Source: Citrobacter werkmanii NBRC 105721 | GTDB taxonomy: Bacteria; Pseudomonadota; Gammaproteobacteria; Enterobacterales; Enterobacteriaceae | Length of the DNA stretch: 64,000 bases | NCBI GenBank assembly: GCA_000759755.1 | Contig: BBMW01000012.1 | Location: forward strand, 1-64,000 | Direction of reading: 5' to 3' | Shown here: positions 30,862-41,812 of the stretch, in pieces | Position numbering within the stretch: the first letter of the stretch is position 1 | Layout: every line of letters begins with the position of its first letter | Translations under genes and position numbers: made by a program | The notes under the pieces: generated by a model | The model's input: the letters and a program-made list of their open reading frames with translations, nothing else | What the model was told of the DNA's origin: nothing | The model's database searches: none

Positions 30862-31162
30862 ACCTTTCATTTTGTCTCGTATTGGCCTGCGGTCTTTGAT
30901 CGCCGGGCCTTTCTTTTCCTTTCGCTTATAAAATTTTGATTCGCACTATCTGCAAGCGATTCTTTAAATATCAACAAGATGATTACAGCCTTAGTTCTCA
31001 CGATCACAAATTTCGTTTTATTTCATTTTACATCATTGCTCTTTCACTTTCTTTCATATAGATTTTAATCAATCGATCATATGAACAAGTGAAACGAAAC
31101 GAAAGATAGCTACATTCTCGCCAGCGTCTTATGTGGAATTTACAAGACTAAGGACTTAAGTT
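30862..31162 (+). promoter_or_regulatory. agaS promoter region with AgaR operators
   Basis: A 301-base gap holding TTTCGTTTTATTTCATTTTA (31011-31030), CTTTCACTTTCTTTCATATA (31041-31060) and the inverse GTGAAACGAAACGAAAG (31089-31105). In E. coli agaS has its own AgaR-controlled promoter, so the second half of the cluster (agaS-kbaY-agaBCDI) is probably a separate transcript. No gene is seen in the gap. Confidence 0.72.
30884..30920 (+). terminator. Probable agaA terminator
   Basis: Imperfect hairpin GGCCTGCGG / CGCCGGGCC followed by TTTCTTTTCCTTT, 22 bases past agaA. The stem includes a G-T pair and a mismatch, so it may be leaky. Confidence 0.5.
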
Positions 31163-32317
31163 ATGCCAGAAACCTATACCCCTGTTACCGCGGTAACGGG
31201 CACCTGGACCGAAGAAGAGATCCGTCAACAACCTGCCAGTTGGATCCGTTCCCTTACGAATATCGACAACATTCGATCTGCCATTGACAGCTTTCTCGCG
31301 CCATTACTGCGCAAAAACGATCTGCGGATCGTACTGACCGGGGCGGGTACTTCCGCATTTATCGGCGACATTATTGCTCCGTGGCTGGCAAGCCAAACCG
31401 GAAAAAACATCAGCGCCGTGCCGACCACCGATTTGGTCACCAATCCGATGGATTATCTGAATCCAGCACATCCGTTGCTGCTGGTTTCTTTCGCTCGCTC
31501 AGGTAACAGCCCCGAAAGCGTTGCGGCTGTGGAACTGGCTAATCAGTTTGTACCTGAGTGCTATCACCTGCCAATTACCTGTAACGAAGCAGGTAGCCTG
31601 TATCAAAACGCCGTCGCAAGCGACAATGCCTTTGCACTGTTAATGCCTGCTGAAACGCACGACCGTGGCTTCGCCATGACCAGCAGTATTACTACCATGA
31701 TGGCCAGTTGCCTGGCGGTATTCGCCCCGCAAAAAATCAACAGCCAGACCTTCCGCGACGTGGCCGATCGTTGCCAGACGATCCTGACTTCACTGGGTGA
31801 TTTCAGCGACGGCGTGTTCGGCAACGCGCCATGGAAACGGATCGTCTACCTCGGTAGCGGTGGGCTACAGGGAGCCGCGCGTGAATCGGCACTGAAAGTC
31901 CTGGAACTGACAGCGGGTAAACTGGCGGCATTCTATGACTCACCGACCGGTTTTCGTCATGGGCCAAAATCGCTGGTTGATAACGAAACGCTGGTAGTGG
32001 TCTTTGTTTCCAGCCACCCATATACACGCCAATACGATCTTGATCTGTTAGCTGAGTTACGCCGCGATCGGCAGGCGCTGCGGGTAGTCGCGATTGCCGC
32101 ACAAACCGATGACGTGATTGAAGCCGGCCCGCATATCCTGCTGCCGCCTGCCCGCAGCTTCATTGATATGGAACTGGCGTTCTGCTTCCTGATGTATGCG
32201 CAGGTCTTCGCCCTGACACAGTCAATCAGTATCGGTAATACGCCAGATACGCCTTCTGCCAGCGGTACCGTGAACCGCGTCGTACAGGGCGTTGTTATTC
32301 ATCCCTGGAACGCCTAA
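31163..32317 (+). CDS. agaS: D-galactosamine-6-phosphate deaminase/isomerase AgaS
   Basis: SIS-domain protein of 384 residues, the E. coli length. Two SIS domains: the first with VLTGAGTSAFIGD and VSFARSGNSPESVAA, the second with IVYLGSGGLQGAARESALK. It converts galactosamine-6-phosphate to tagatose-6-phosphate and ammonia. It is first in the agaS-kbaY-agaBCDI unit and precedes kbaY by 12 bases. Confidence 0.96.
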   Translation: MPETYTPVTAVTGTWTEEEIRQQPASWIRSLTNIDNIRSAIDSFLAPLLRKNDLRIVLTGAGTSAFIGDIIAPWLASQTGKNISAVPTTDLVTNPMDYLNPAHPLLLVSFARSGNSPESVAAVELANQFVPECYHLPITCNEAGSLYQNAVASDNAFALLMPAETHDRGFAMTSSITTMMASCLAVFAPQKINSQTFRDVADRCQTILTSLGDFSDGVFGNAPWKRIVYLGSGGLQGAARESALKVLELTAGKLAAFYDSPTGFRHGPKSLVDNETLVVVFVSSHPYTRQYDLDLLAELRRDRQALRVVAIAAQTDDVIEAGPHILLPPARSFIDMELAFCFLMYAQVFALTQSISIGNTPDTPSASGTVNRVVQGVVIHPWNA

Positions 32318-33205
<888 letters not shown>

Positions 33206-33224
33206 CCATTATTATATTCTGCGC

Positions 33225-33256
33225 GAGTGCTATCTGCGTGATGTCAGGTAGCGCTC
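33225..33256 (+). repeat. Intercistronic hairpin between kbaY and agaB
   Basis: GAGTGCTATCTG, loop of eight, CAGGTAGCGCTC: a 12-base stem with two G-U pairs on the plus-strand RNA. There is no T-tract, so it is more likely an mRNA-stability or processing element than a terminator. The 126 bases after it are very AT-rich. Confidence 0.6.
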
Positions 33257-33382
33257 ATCTTCCGAATATTAAGGATATATATTCTTTAAGTTCCGCTGAA
33301 TGAATTAATATTTTTTATACTGCAACAATAATATATTCCAATAATCAATGTTATTCAATGTTTTTATGGTGAGGATTCAAAT

Positions 33383-33859
33383 ATGAGTAGTCCAAATATT
33401 CTATTAAGCCGTATTGATAACCGATTAGTACATGGGCAGGTTGGCGTTACATGGACATCAACAATTGGTGCTAACTTGTTAGTCGTTGTTGATGATGACG
33501 TTGCTCAGGATGAGATTCAGCAGAAATTAATGGGTATCACTGCCGAAACCTACGGTTTTGGCATTCGTTTTTTTTCCATAGATAAAACCATAAACGTTAT
33601 CGGTAAAGCCGCGCCACATCAGAAAATTTTTCTTATTTGTCGGACGCCACAAACGGTAAGAAGATTGCTTGAAGGCGGTATTAAGCTGAACGATGTCAAC
33701 GTAGGCAATATGCATTTTTCTGAAGGCAAAAAACAGATCAGCAGCAAAGTTTATGTTAACGGACAAGATCTTGATGACCTTCAATTTATAAAGAAACAGG
33801 GTGTTAATATCTTTATTCAGGATGTCCCTGGCGATCAAAAAGAACAGATCCCTGATTAA
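33383..33859 (+). CDS. agaB: PTS galactosamine-specific IIB component AgaB
   Basis: Mannose-family IIB protein of 158 residues, paralogous to AgaV. Phosphoryl-accepting histidine is His17 in IDNRLVHGQVGVTW. GTGAGGATT before the ATG supplies the ribosome site. It starts 177 bases after kbaY, a large gap within an operon. The gene is more AT-rich than kbaY and agaS. Confidence 0.95.
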   Translation: MSSPNILLSRIDNRLVHGQVGVTWTSTIGANLLVVVDDDVAQDEIQQKLMGITAETYGFGIRFFSIDKTINVIGKAAPHQKIFLICRTPQTVRRLLEGGIKLNDVNVGNMHFSEGKKQISSKVYVNGQDLDDLQFIKKQGVNIFIQDVPGDQKEQIPD

Positions 33860-33912
33860 AAGGCAAACAACTTTTTCATAATAAAAGGATTTATTTACTT
33901 GGGGTGATCTAT

Positions 33913-34719
33913 ATGCATGAAATAACTCTTATTCAGGGTTTATCCCTGGCTGCATTAGTCTTCTTTCTGGGAATCGACTTTTGGCTGGAAGCCTTGTTTT
34001 TATTCAGACCAATTATCGTATGTACTTTGACCGGCGCTATCTTGGGTGATATTCACATTGGCCTGATTACGGGAGGTTTGACCGAGTTGGCTTTTGCCGG
34101 TCTGACCCCCGCAGGAGGTGTGCAGCCTCCCAATCCAATCATGGCTGGTTTAATGACCACGGTTATCGCATGGTCTACCGGCGTGGATGCCAAAACGGCC
34201 ATCGGTCTTGGTTTGCCCTTCAGCCTTCTGATGCAATACGTAATATTGTTCTTTTACTCAGCCTTCTCATTGTTCATGGCAAAAGCTGATAACTGTGCGA
34301 AAGAAGCAAACACAAGCGCATTTTCGCGTCTGAATTGGCTGACAACGCTGATTGTTGCTTTTTCATACGCCATCATCGCCTTCTTGTGTACATATCTGGC
34401 CCAGGGCGCTATGCAGTCACTGGTAAAAGCCATGCCCGCCTGGTTAACACATGGATTTGAAGTGGCTGGTGGCATTTTGCCCGCGGTCGGTTTTGGTTTG
34501 TTACTCCGCGTGATGTTCAAAGCACAGTACATTCCTTACCTGATTGCTGGCTTCCTCTTTGTTTGCTACATCCAGGTTAACAACCTTCTGCCAGTCGCAG
34601 TGTTGGGCGCAGGTTTCGCCGTATATGAGTTTTTCAATACGAAAGCCAAACAGCAGGCTCAACCTCAGCCTGTCGCCAATAAAAACAATGAAGAAGAGGA
34701 CTATAGCAATGGGATCTGA
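33913..34719 (+). CDS. agaC: PTS galactosamine-specific IIC component AgaC
   Basis: Mannose-family IIC membrane protein of 268 residues. Start ATG at 33913 (MHEITLIQG) after GGGGTGA; a GTG at 33904 within that ribosome site is rejected. Family motif GGLTELAFAGLTPAGGVQPP. The C-terminal tail is hydrophilic and overlaps the agaD start by 11 bases. Confidence 0.95.
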   Translation: MHEITLIQGLSLAALVFFLGIDFWLEALFLFRPIIVCTLTGAILGDIHIGLITGGLTELAFAGLTPAGGVQPPNPIMAGLMTTVIAWSTGVDAKTAIGLGLPFSLLMQYVILFFYSAFSLFMAKADNCAKEANTSAFSRLNWLTTLIVAFSYAIIAFLCTYLAQGAMQSLVKAMPAWLTHGFEVAGGILPAVGFGLLLRVMFKAQYIPYLIAGFLFVCYIQVNNLLPVAVLGAGFAVYEFFNTKAKQQAQPQPVANKNNEEEDYSNGI

Positions 34720-35500
34720 AATCAGTAAAAAAGACATTACTCGTCTGGGCTTTCGCTCGTCGCTTCTTCAGGCCAGCTTTAACTATGAAAGAATGCAGGC
34801 AGGTGGTTTTACCTGGGCTATGCTCCCGGTGCTGAAAAAAATCTATAAAGATGATAAAGCCGGTCTAAGCGCGGCGATGAAAGATCATTTAGAATTTATC
34901 AATACCCACCCTAACCTGGTCGGTTTTCTGATGGGATTGTTAATCTCCATGGAAGAAAAGGGGGAAAACCGAGACACCATCAAAGGCTTGAAAGTGGCGT
35001 TGTTCGGACCTATCGCCGGGATCGGTGATGCCATTTTCTGGTTCACCTTACTGCCTATTATGGCAGGGATCTGCTCCTCTTTTGCTAGCCAAGGAAACAT
35101 ACTGGGGCCAATTTTATTTTTCGCCGTTTATTTGATGATCTTTTTCCTGCGCGTTGGCTGGACGCATGTCGGTTATTCAGTAGGAGTTAAGGCTATCGAT
35201 AAAGTACGAGAAAATTCGCAGATGATCGCCCGCTCAGCAACGATCCTCGGGATCACTGTTATTGGCGGACTTATCGCGTCCTATGTACACATTAATGTTG
35301 TAACTTCTTTTGCAATCGACAGTAGCCACAGCGTGGCCTTACAGCAGGATTTTTTCGATAAGGTATTCCCGAATATTTTACCGATGGGTTACACATTGCT
35401 GATGTACTACATGTTACGGGTGAAAAAAGCACACCCGGTATTGTTAATCGGCGTCACGTTTGTACTGTCTATTATCTCGTCAGCACTTGGCATTCTTTAA
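34709..35500 (+). CDS. agaD: PTS galactosamine-specific IID component AgaD
   Basis: Mannose-family IID protein of 263 residues, the E. coli length. Start MGSEISKKDITRLGFRSSLL at 34709, inside the end of agaC, suggesting coupled translation. FGPIAGIGDAIFWFTLLP and NYERMQAGGFTW parallel AgaE. With AgaB, AgaC and a shared AgaF it would import galactosamine. Confidence 0.95.
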   Translation: MGSEISKKDITRLGFRSSLLQASFNYERMQAGGFTWAMLPVLKKIYKDDKAGLSAAMKDHLEFINTHPNLVGFLMGLLISMEEKGENRDTIKGLKVALFGPIAGIGDAIFWFTLLPIMAGICSSFASQGNILGPILFFAVYLMIFFLRVGWTHVGYSVGVKAIDKVRENSQMIARSATILGITVIGGLIASYVHINVVTSFAIDSSHSVALQQDFFDKVFPNILPMGYTLLMYYMLRVKKAHPVLLIGVTFVLSIISSALGIL

Positions 35501-35552
35501 TCGAAAGGAGGATGAAGCGGCCTGCAACATCCTCCTGCAAAAGGACTCGAAA

Positions 35553-36272
35553 ATGCAATATACCCAGTACTGCGATAATTATGACGTCTTAAGCGATCGC
35601 GCCAGCGAACAGCTAATTACGTTGATACAGAATAAACCTGACGCAACCATCTGTCTGGCAACAGGGGGCACACCGCTTCTCACCTATCGCTACTTTGTTG
35701 AAAAAATTAACCAACGTAAGATCGATATTGAGCGGGTGGTTTTCGTTAAACTGGACGAGTGGGTCGGTATTCCGCTGAACTCACCCGCAACGTGTGAATC
35801 TTTCCTGCAACAACACATCGCTCAACCACTAGGGTTACGAGCAGAACAGTTGGTTGGTTTTCAATCTGAAAATGTTAGCGAGCAGGAGTGCGAACGCATC
35901 ACAGAGATTATTGCCAGCCGGGGCGGCCTCGATTTATGCCTGCTAGGAATAGGCAAAAATGGCCATTTGGGGTTGAATGAGCCCGCAGAGATCCTGGAAC
36001 CATTTTGCCATATCAGCATACTTGAAGAAAAAACGCGCCATCACGACATGTTAAAAACGGCTGCTAATCGTGTGACCCACGGTATTACGTTGGGGTTGAA
36101 GGACATCCTGAACGCAAAAGAGATCTTGCTGCTGATAGCAGGCGAAGGGAAGCACGATGCGGTAGAAAAATACCTCGCCGCCACCGTTACAACGACTATG
36201 CCTGCTTCATTTTTATGGCTGCATCGCAATGTGAGTTGCCTGATTGACGGCTCACAATACTCTGATAAATAA
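35553..36272 (+). CDS. agaI: NagB-like putative deaminase/isomerase AgaI
   Basis: Glucosamine/galactosamine-6-phosphate isomerase family, 239 residues starting MQYTQYCDNY, after AAGGA at seven bases. Substrate and catalytic segments ICLATGGTPLLTYRYF, VFVKLDEWVGI, DLCLLGIGKNGHLGLNEP. It was named as galactosamine-6-phosphate deaminase, but AgaS was later shown to do that job in E. coli, so its real substrate is uncertain. Last gene of the aga cluster. Confidence 0.92.
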   Translation: MQYTQYCDNYDVLSDRASEQLITLIQNKPDATICLATGGTPLLTYRYFVEKINQRKIDIERVVFVKLDEWVGIPLNSPATCESFLQQHIAQPLGLRAEQLVGFQSENVSEQECERITEIIASRGGLDLCLLGIGKNGHLGLNEPAEILEPFCHISILEEKTRHHDMLKTAANRVTHGITLGLKDILNAKEILLLIAGEGKHDAVEKYLAATVTTTMPASFLWLHRNVSCLIDGSQYSDK

Positions 36273-36354
36273 AATTTACAGCAAGCGCCACATTCTCCTT
36301 TTTGTCGCGCCACTGCGTTGCAGTTTGCCTTTTAGCTGCAACGCTTTCATCGAG

Positions 36355-36390
36355 TTCTTCCGACATTTCTTCCGACATTTCTTCCGACAA
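36355..36390. repeat. Three 12-base tandem repeats after agaI
   Basis: TTCTTCCGACAT three times (36355-36366, 36367-36378, 36379-36390; the last copy ends ACAA). It lies in the 141-base gap between convergent agaI and rsmI. E. coli K-12 has the yraHIJK fimbrial genes at this junction; none are present. Confidence 0.85.
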
Positions 36391-36413
36391 GCAGACGTTT
36401 AATCTCAGTCTTT

Positions 36414-37277
36414 TTACTCCCCCTGCTGGTCCAGCGCGTACTTATACAGCGCATTCTTTTTCACGCCGTGAATTTCCGCCGCCAGCGCCGCCGCTTTCTT
36501 CAGCGGCAGCTCTTTTTGTAACAACGCCAGCGTACGCAGCGCATCAGCCGGGAGGTCATCTTCTTGCGCTTTATGCCCTTCGACAATCAGCACCATTTCG
36601 CCCTTACGACGGTTTTCATCTTCCTTGACCCACGCCAGCAGTTCGCCGACCGGCGCGCCGTGAATGGTTTCCCAGGTTTTGGTCAGTTCGCGTGCCAGCA
36701 CCACATAACGGGATTCTCCCCAGACGGCGACCATATCTTCCAGGCTATCCAGTAAACGGTGGGTGGATTCATAAAAAATAAGCGTACGCGGTTCTGCTTC
36801 AATGGCTTTCATCACATCGCGGCGGCCTTTTGATTTCGCAGGCAGGAAACCTTCGTAGCAAAAACGGTCAGACGGCAGACCAGCAGCACTCAGCGCGGCA
36901 ATCGCCGCGCACGGGCCAGGCAGCGGTACCACGCGGATGCCTGCTTCGCGACAGGTGCGCACCAGGTGGTAGCCTGGGTCGTTAATCAGCGGCGTTCCGG
37001 CATCGGAAACCAACGCGATGTTTTGCCCCTCTTTAAGCTTTGCCACCAGCGTCTCGGCTTTTTGTTGCTCATTGTGATCGTGTAAGGCAAACAAACGGGC
37101 GTTAATCGCGAAATGTTGTAACAATAATCCGGTATGACGAGTGTCTTCAGCGGCAATTAAATCAACGGCTTGTAAAACTTCGAGCGCTCGTTGGGTAATA
37201 TCAGCCAAATTTCCGATAGGAGTAGGTACAATAAAGAGTTGGCCTTGAGAATTATCCGCCGATTCGTGTTGTTTCAT
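36414..37277 (-). CDS. rsmI: 16S rRNA C1402 2'-O-methyltransferase RsmI
   Basis: SAM-dependent tetrapyrrole-methylase-fold protein of 287 residues (E. coli 286). It methylates the ribose of C1402 in the decoding centre. Motifs [15 protein letters not shown] near the N-terminus, [27 protein letters not shown] and VPLPGPCAA. Divergent from lpoA with a 63-base gap. Confidence 0.97.
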   Translation of the reverse strand: MKQHESADNSQGQLFIVPTPIGNLADITQRALEVLQAVDLIAAEDTRHTGLLLQHFAINARLFALHDHNEQQKAETLVAKLKEGQNIALVSDAGTPLINDPGYHLVRTCREAGIRVVPLPGPCAAIAALSAAGLPSDRFCYEGFLPAKSKGRRDVMKAIEAEPRTLIFYESTHRLLDSLEDMVAVWGESRYVVLARELTKTWETIHGAPVGELLAWVKEDENRRKGEMVLIVEGHKAQEDDLPADALRTLALLQKELPLKKAAALAAEIHGVKKNALYKYALDQQGE

Positions 37278-37340
37278 TGTGTCGTCCGTATTGCCGATTT
37301 AATATTGAGCATTGCGTAAAAAAATATCACTGGATACAGT

Positions 37341-39392
37341 ATGGTACCCTCAACATTTTCTCGTTTGAAAGCCGCGCGCGCGCTACCAGTCATTCTGGCA
37401 GCATTGATTTTCGCAGGCTGTGGCACCCAGGCGCCAGACCAAAGTGCAGCCCATATGCAGGGCACTGCGCAGGCTGATTCCGGCTTTTATCTGCAACAGA
37501 TGCAGCAAAGCTCAGATGATAGCAAGACCAACTGGCAATTACTCGCCATTCGTGCACTGCTGAAAGAAGGCAAGAGCCAGCAGGTTATCGAATTGTTCAA
37601 CCAGTTACCGCAGAAGCTAAACGATGCCCAGCGTCGTGAGCAGTCACTGCTGGCCGTCGAGATCAAGCTCGCGCAGAAAGATGTCGCGGGAGCACAGGCC
37701 CTGCTGGATAAACTCACGCCCGCCGATTTCGACCAAAACCAGCAGGCGCGTTACTGGCAGGCGCAAATCGACGCCAATCAGGGTCGCCCGTCGCTGACTC
37801 TGCTGCGCGCCCTGATCGCGCAGGAACCGCTGCTGGCCGCGAACGCTAAGCAGAAAAACATAGATGCAACCTGGCAGGCGCTGTCGTCCATGACCCAGGA
37901 ACAAGCGCAGACGCTGGTCATCAATGCTGATGAAAACGTACTGCAAGGCTGGCTGGACCTCCAGCGCGTCTGGTTCGATAACCGTAACGACCCGGACATG
38001 ATGAAAGCCGGTATTGCCGACTGGCAAAAACGTTACCCACAAAACCCGGGGGCAAAACTGTTGCCAACGCAGTTGGTTAACGTGCAGAGCTTTAAGCCCG
38101 CCTCCACCAGCAAAATTGCGCTGCTGCTGCCGCTGAACGGTCAGGCCGCTGTATTTGGCCGTACTATCCAGCAAGGCTTTGAAGCTGCGAAAAACATGGG
38201 CACTCAACCCGTAGCAGCCCCAGCTGTTGCCGCGCCTGCTGCAGATACAGCAGCCATGGCGACTACGGAACAACCGCAAACGACAGACGGTGTTGCCAGC
38301 CCTTCTCAGGCGTCAGTAAGCGATCTGACCAATGAGGAGCCTGCACAGCCAGAAACGACAGCCCCACAGCCAACAGCGCCTGCACAACCAACAACCGCCA
38401 GCGCGCCGGCAAATCCGTCCGCTGAGCTGAAAATCTACGACACCTCGTCGCAGCCGCTGAATCAGATCCTGACCCAGGTACAGCAGGATGGCGCCAGCAT
38501 CGTGGTTGGCCCGCTGTTGAAGAATAATGTTGAAGAGCTGATGAAAAGCAACACGCCATTGAACGTCCTGGCGCTTAACCAGCCGGAGGCGGTGAAAAAC
38601 CTGCCGAACGTCTGCTACTTTGCCCTGTCGCCAGAAGATGAAGCGCGCGATGCCGCACGCCACATCCGTGATCAAGGCAAACAAACGCCGCTGCTGTTGC
38701 TCCCACGCAGTTCGTTAGGCGATCGCGTGGCTAATGCTTTTGCACAGGAATGGCAAAAACTGGGCGGCGGCGTAGTGCTGCAGCAGAAGTTCGGCTCCAC
38801 GGCTGAGCTGAAAATGGGTGTCAACGGCGGCTCTGGCATTTCCCTGACGGGCAGCCCGGTAGCCTCTTCTGTACCTGCGCAGCCTGGCGTGACGATTGGC
38901 GGTCTGACGATTCCGGCAGCGCCTACAGATGCACAAATCACCGGCGGCAGTGGTCGTGTTGACGCCGTGTATATTCTGGCGACGCCGGAAGAAATCGCCT
39001 TTATTAAACCGATGATCGCCATGCGTAACGGCAGCCAGAGCGGAGCATCGCTGTATGCCAGCTCCCGTAGCGCTCAGGGAACCGCTGGCCCGGACTTCCG
39101 TCTGGAAATGGAAGGCTTGCAGTACAGCGAAATCCCAATGCTGGCAGGCGCTAACACGCCTCTCATGCAGCAGGCGCTTGGCGCGGTGCGTAACGACTAC
39201 TCGCTGGCGCGTATGTACGCAATGGGTGTCGATGCATGGTCGCTTGCCAACCACTTCTCGCAAATGCGTCAGGTGCAGGGCTTCGAAATTAACGGCAACA
39301 CTGGCGCATTAACCGCAAATCAGGATTGTGTGATTAACAGGAAGTTATCATGGCTCAAATACCAGCAAGGACAGGTCGTCCCCGCCAGTTAA
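37341..39392 (+). CDS. lpoA: Outer-membrane lipoprotein activator of PBP1A, LpoA
   Basis: Lipoprotein of 683 residues (E. coli 678). The signal peptide ends in lipobox LIFAGC, lipid on about Cys27. The N-terminal half is TPR-like helices; a Pro/Ala/Thr-rich linker (about residues 292-356) precedes a C-terminal periplasmic-binding-like domain ([18 protein letters not shown]). It reaches through peptidoglycan to stimulate PBP1A (MrcA). Its 3' end overlaps yraN by 43 bases. Confidence 0.97.
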   Translation: MVPSTFSRLKAARALPVILAALIFAGCGTQAPDQSAAHMQGTAQADSGFYLQQMQQSSDDSKTNWQLLAIRALLKEGKSQQVIELFNQLPQKLNDAQRREQSLLAVEIKLAQKDVAGAQALLDKLTPADFDQNQQARYWQAQIDANQGRPSLTLLRALIAQEPLLAANAKQKNIDATWQALSSMTQEQAQTLVINADENVLQGWLDLQRVWFDNRNDPDMMKAGIADWQKRYPQNPGAKLLPTQLVNVQSFKPASTSKIALLLPLNGQAAVFGRTIQQGFEAAKNMGTQPVAAPAVAAPAADTAAMATTEQPQTTDGVASPSQASVSDLTNEEPAQPETTAPQPTAPAQPTTASAPANPSAELKIYDTSSQPLNQILTQVQQDGASIVVGPLLKNNVEELMKSNTPLNVLALNQPEAVKNLPNVCYFALSPEDEARDAARHIRDQGKQTPLLLLPRSSLGDRVANAFAQEWQKLGGGVVLQQKFGSTAELKMGVNGGSGISLTGSPVASSVPAQPGVTIGGLTIPAAPTDAQITGGSGRVDAVYILATPEEIAFIKPMIAMRNGSQSGASLYASSRSAQGTAGPDFRLEMEGLQYSEIPMLAGANTPLMQQALGAVRNDYSLARMYAMGVDAWSLANHFSQMRQVQGFEINGNTGALTANQDCVINRKLSWLKYQQGQVVPAS

Positions 39393-39745
39393 CGAGTAAA
39401 CAGACCGGTGACGCGTGGGAAGCTGTTGCGCGTGACTGGCTGCACAGCAAGGGACTGCATTTCATCGCCGCCAACGTGCGTGAACGTGGCGGCGAAATCG
39501 ACCTGATAATGCGTGAAGGCAACACCACCGTATTTGTTGAAGTTCGCTATCGGCGTTCAGCCCAGTTTGGCGGCGCGGCGGCGAGTGTGACCCGGAGCAA
39601 ACAACACAAATTATTACAGACCGCCCGCTTGTGGCTTGCGCGCCACAATGGGAGTTTTGATACTGTGGATTGCCGGTTCGATGTGTTAGCCTTCACCGGA
39701 AATGATGTTGAGTGGTTTAAAGACGCGTTCAACGACCGCTCATAG
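39350..39745 (+). CDS. yraN: UPF0102 nuclease-fold protein YraN
   Basis: Small protein of 131 residues with a restriction-endonuclease-like fold. Predicted catalytic residues lie in [20 protein letters not shown] (E-x-D-L then V-E-V-R). The function is not firmly established. It starts inside lpoA in another frame, the same overlap as in E. coli. Confidence 0.95.
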   Translation: MAQIPARTGRPRQLTSKQTGDAWEAVARDWLHSKGLHFIAANVRERGGEIDLIMREGNTTVFVEVRYRRSAQFGGAAASVTRSKQHKLLQTARLWLARHNGSFDTVDCRFDVLAFTGNDVEWFKDAFNDRS

Positions 39746-39779
39746 TTGAAGATTCAGAGCCTGGTTCTTAAGGATTAGC

Positions 39780-40370
39780 GTGTTAGATAGAATTAAAGTC
39801 TGCTTTACAGAAAGCATTCAAACTCAGATAGCTGCGGCTGAAGCGCTCCCGGATGCGATCTCCCGTGCAGCCATGACGCTGGTTCAGTCCCTGCTCAATG
39901 GCAACAAAATTCTCTGTTGTGGTAATGGGACGTCCGCTGCCAACGCACAGCATTTTGCTGCCAGCATGATCAATCGTTTTGAAACGGAACGACCAAGTTT
40001 ACCTGCTATTGCACTAAATACTGATAATGTGGTCTTAACTGCGATTGCCAACGATCGCCTGCACGACGAAGTTTATGCAAAACAAGTCCGTGCTCTGGGA
40101 CATGCAGGTGATGTTCTGCTGGCAATCTCTACGCGTGGTAATAGCCGCGATATCGTAAAAGCTGTTGAAGCCGCAGTGACACGCGACATGACAATCGTCG
40201 CGCTGACCGGGTATGACGGAGGGGAGCTGGCCGGATTGCTGGGGCCGCAGGATGTTGAAATCCGCATTCCCTCACACCACAGTGCCCGCGTTCAGGAAAT
40301 GCATATGCTGACGGTCAACTGCCTTTGCGATCTCATCGATAACACGCTTTTTCCTCACCAGGATGATTAA
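39780..40370 (+). CDS. diaA: DnaA initiator-associating protein DiaA
   Basis: SIS-domain protein of 196 residues, almost identical to E. coli DiaA. It binds DnaA as a tetramer and promotes DnaA assembly at oriC for timely initiation. SIS motifs [17 protein letters not shown] and [15 protein letters not shown]. The start is GTG at 39780. It is followed closely by dolP (nine bases). Confidence 0.97.
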   Translation: MLDRIKVCFTESIQTQIAAAEALPDAISRAAMTLVQSLLNGNKILCCGNGTSAANAQHFAASMINRFETERPSLPAIALNTDNVVLTAIANDRLHDEVYAKQVRALGHAGDVLLAISTRGNSRDIVKAVEAAVTRDMTIVALTGYDGGELAGLLGPQDVEIRIPSHHSARVQEMHMLTVNCLCDLIDNTLFPHQDD

Positions 40371-40379
40371 GGAGTACAC

Positions 40380-40955
40380 ATGAAGGCATTTTCGCCGCTT
40401 GCTGTGATTATCGCTGCACTGCTGCTGCAAGGCTGTGTAGCTGCCGCCGTGGTCGGAACCGCAGCCGTCGGGACTAAAGCCGCGACGGATCCGCGTAGTG
40501 TCGGCACTCAGGTAGATGACGGAACCCTGGAATTACGCGTCAATACGGCGTTGTCGAAAGATGCCCAGATCAAGAAAGAAGCGCGTATCAACGTTAGCGC
40601 CTATCAGGGCAAGGTTCTGCTGGTCGGTCAGTCACCGAATAGCGAACTGTCTGCGCGGGCAAAACAGATTGCAATGGGCGTAGAAGGTACCACTGAGGTC
40701 TTTAATGAGATCCGTCAGGGTCAGCCAATCGGTCTGGGCGATGCGTCCAACGATACCTGGATCACCACCAAAGTACGTTCCCAGTTGCTGACCAGCGATC
40801 AGGTGAAATCCTCTAACGTGAAAGTCACCACCGAGAACGGGGAAGTGTTCCTGCTGGGTCTGGTTACTGAACGTGAAGCGAAGGCGGCGGCAGATATCGC
40901 CAGCCGGGTAAGCGGCGTGAAACGCGTCACTACGGCCTTTACGTTTATTAAGTAA
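40380..40955 (+). CDS. dolP: BON-domain division/OM-integrity lipoprotein DolP
   Basis: Formerly yraP; 191 residues. Lipoprotein signal with lipobox LLLQGC, then two BON domains (about 45-115 and 120-190) with GKVLLVGQSPN and GEVFLLGLVTEREAKAAADI. It localises to division sites through anionic phospholipids and maintains outer-membrane integrity; sigma-E controlled in E. coli. Confidence 0.96.
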   Translation: MKAFSPLAVIIAALLLQGCVAAAVVGTAAVGTKAATDPRSVGTQVDDGTLELRVNTALSKDAQIKKEARINVSAYQGKVLLVGQSPNSELSARAKQIAMGVEGTTEVFNEIRQGQPIGLGDASNDTWITTKVRSQLLTSDQVKSSNVKVTTENGEVFLLGLVTEREAKAAADIASRVSGVKRVTTAFTFIK

Positions 40956-40960
40956 TACCG

Positions 40961-41046
40961 ATGCCGGATAGCGACGCATGGGCGTCTTATCCGGCCTACA
41001 GGACGTCATCGTTTGTAGGTCGGATAAGCGTCAGCGCCACCCGGCA
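40961..41046. repeat. BIME after dolP
   Basis: Two inverted REP units: TGCCGGATAGCGACGCATGG with CTTATCCGGCCTACA, and TGTAGGTCGGATAAGCGTC with GCGCCACCCGGCA. It lies between convergent dolP and yraR. Confidence 0.88.
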
Positions 41047-41048
41047 TT

Positions 41049-41684
41049 TTATTTTGCCCTTTCGCGTAGCTCGGAAGAGGTCAGGATGGTAACGCCCTCA
41101 TCTCCTGGCGCCAGCGCTTCTGCCAACATTGCCCGTGCAACATCCCGCGCTTCAATCGACTTCCAGTTACCCGGCAGCAGCCTGAACAACGGCGCTAAAA
41201 ACTTCTCATTCGTCCGCTGCTTATCCCGTTCTCCCAGTAGCATCGAAGGTCGGACAATCGTCAGGCGCGGCCATTTCTGCGCGATTAACGCCTGCTCCAT
41301 TTCCCCTTTCACCCGGTTATAAAAAAACGGTGAATTCGCATTCGCGCCCATCGAACTCACCACCAGCATATGCTGAGCGCCTAACCGACGTCCCGTCAGG
41401 GCGGTGTCCACCACCAGCGTATAGTCAGCGTGGATAAACGCCTCTTTCGAGCCGGCTTCACGTCGGGTGGTTCCCAGACAACAAAAAACGATATCGACCG
41501 GATCGGTGACTTGTGCCAGAGCATCGGTTAGCTGCGGATCATGGGGATTATAAACGCCAACCGTATAAGCCAGCGGTCGACGCGTCGGCGCCGTAATGGC
41601 GTTGACCCGGGGTTCATTAAGCAGCATACGCAGCAAATTTCCGCCTACCAGCCCCGTTGCGCCTGTTATTAACACCTGACTCAT
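41049..41684 (-). CDS. yraR: NAD(P)-binding Rossmann protein YraR
   Basis: Short-chain-dehydrogenase-like protein of 211 residues with [18 protein letters not shown] at the N-terminus. Start at 41684 (MSQVLITGA) is six bases after GGAGCG and gives the E. coli length. Substrate unknown. Confidence 0.94.
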   Translation of the reverse strand: MSQVLITGATGLVGGNLLRMLLNEPRVNAITAPTRRPLAYTVGVYNPHDPQLTDALAQVTDPVDIVFCCLGTTRREAGSKEAFIHADYTLVVDTALTGRRLGAQHMLVVSSMGANANSPFFYNRVKGEMEQALIAQKWPRLTIVRPSMLLGERDKQRTNEKFLAPLFRLLPGNWKSIEARDVARAMLAEALAPGDEGVTILTSSELRERAK

Positions 41685-41812
41685 CCTCGCTCCTTTACAG
41701 AATTGTCCGTCTTGCACTCTCAGCCTTAGCGACCAGACTTAATAGTCCGTGAGGTAATTATCCGTCAACATGGAAATTCTGCCTTATTCGCAACCAACTC
41801 AACGGAGGAAAC

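Noticed and set aside
36196-36390. 64-residue minus-strand frame starting MSEEMSEEMSEEL
   Set aside because: The start comes from the tandem 12-base repeat and the rest is antisense to agaI. No ribosome site or homologue that I recognise.
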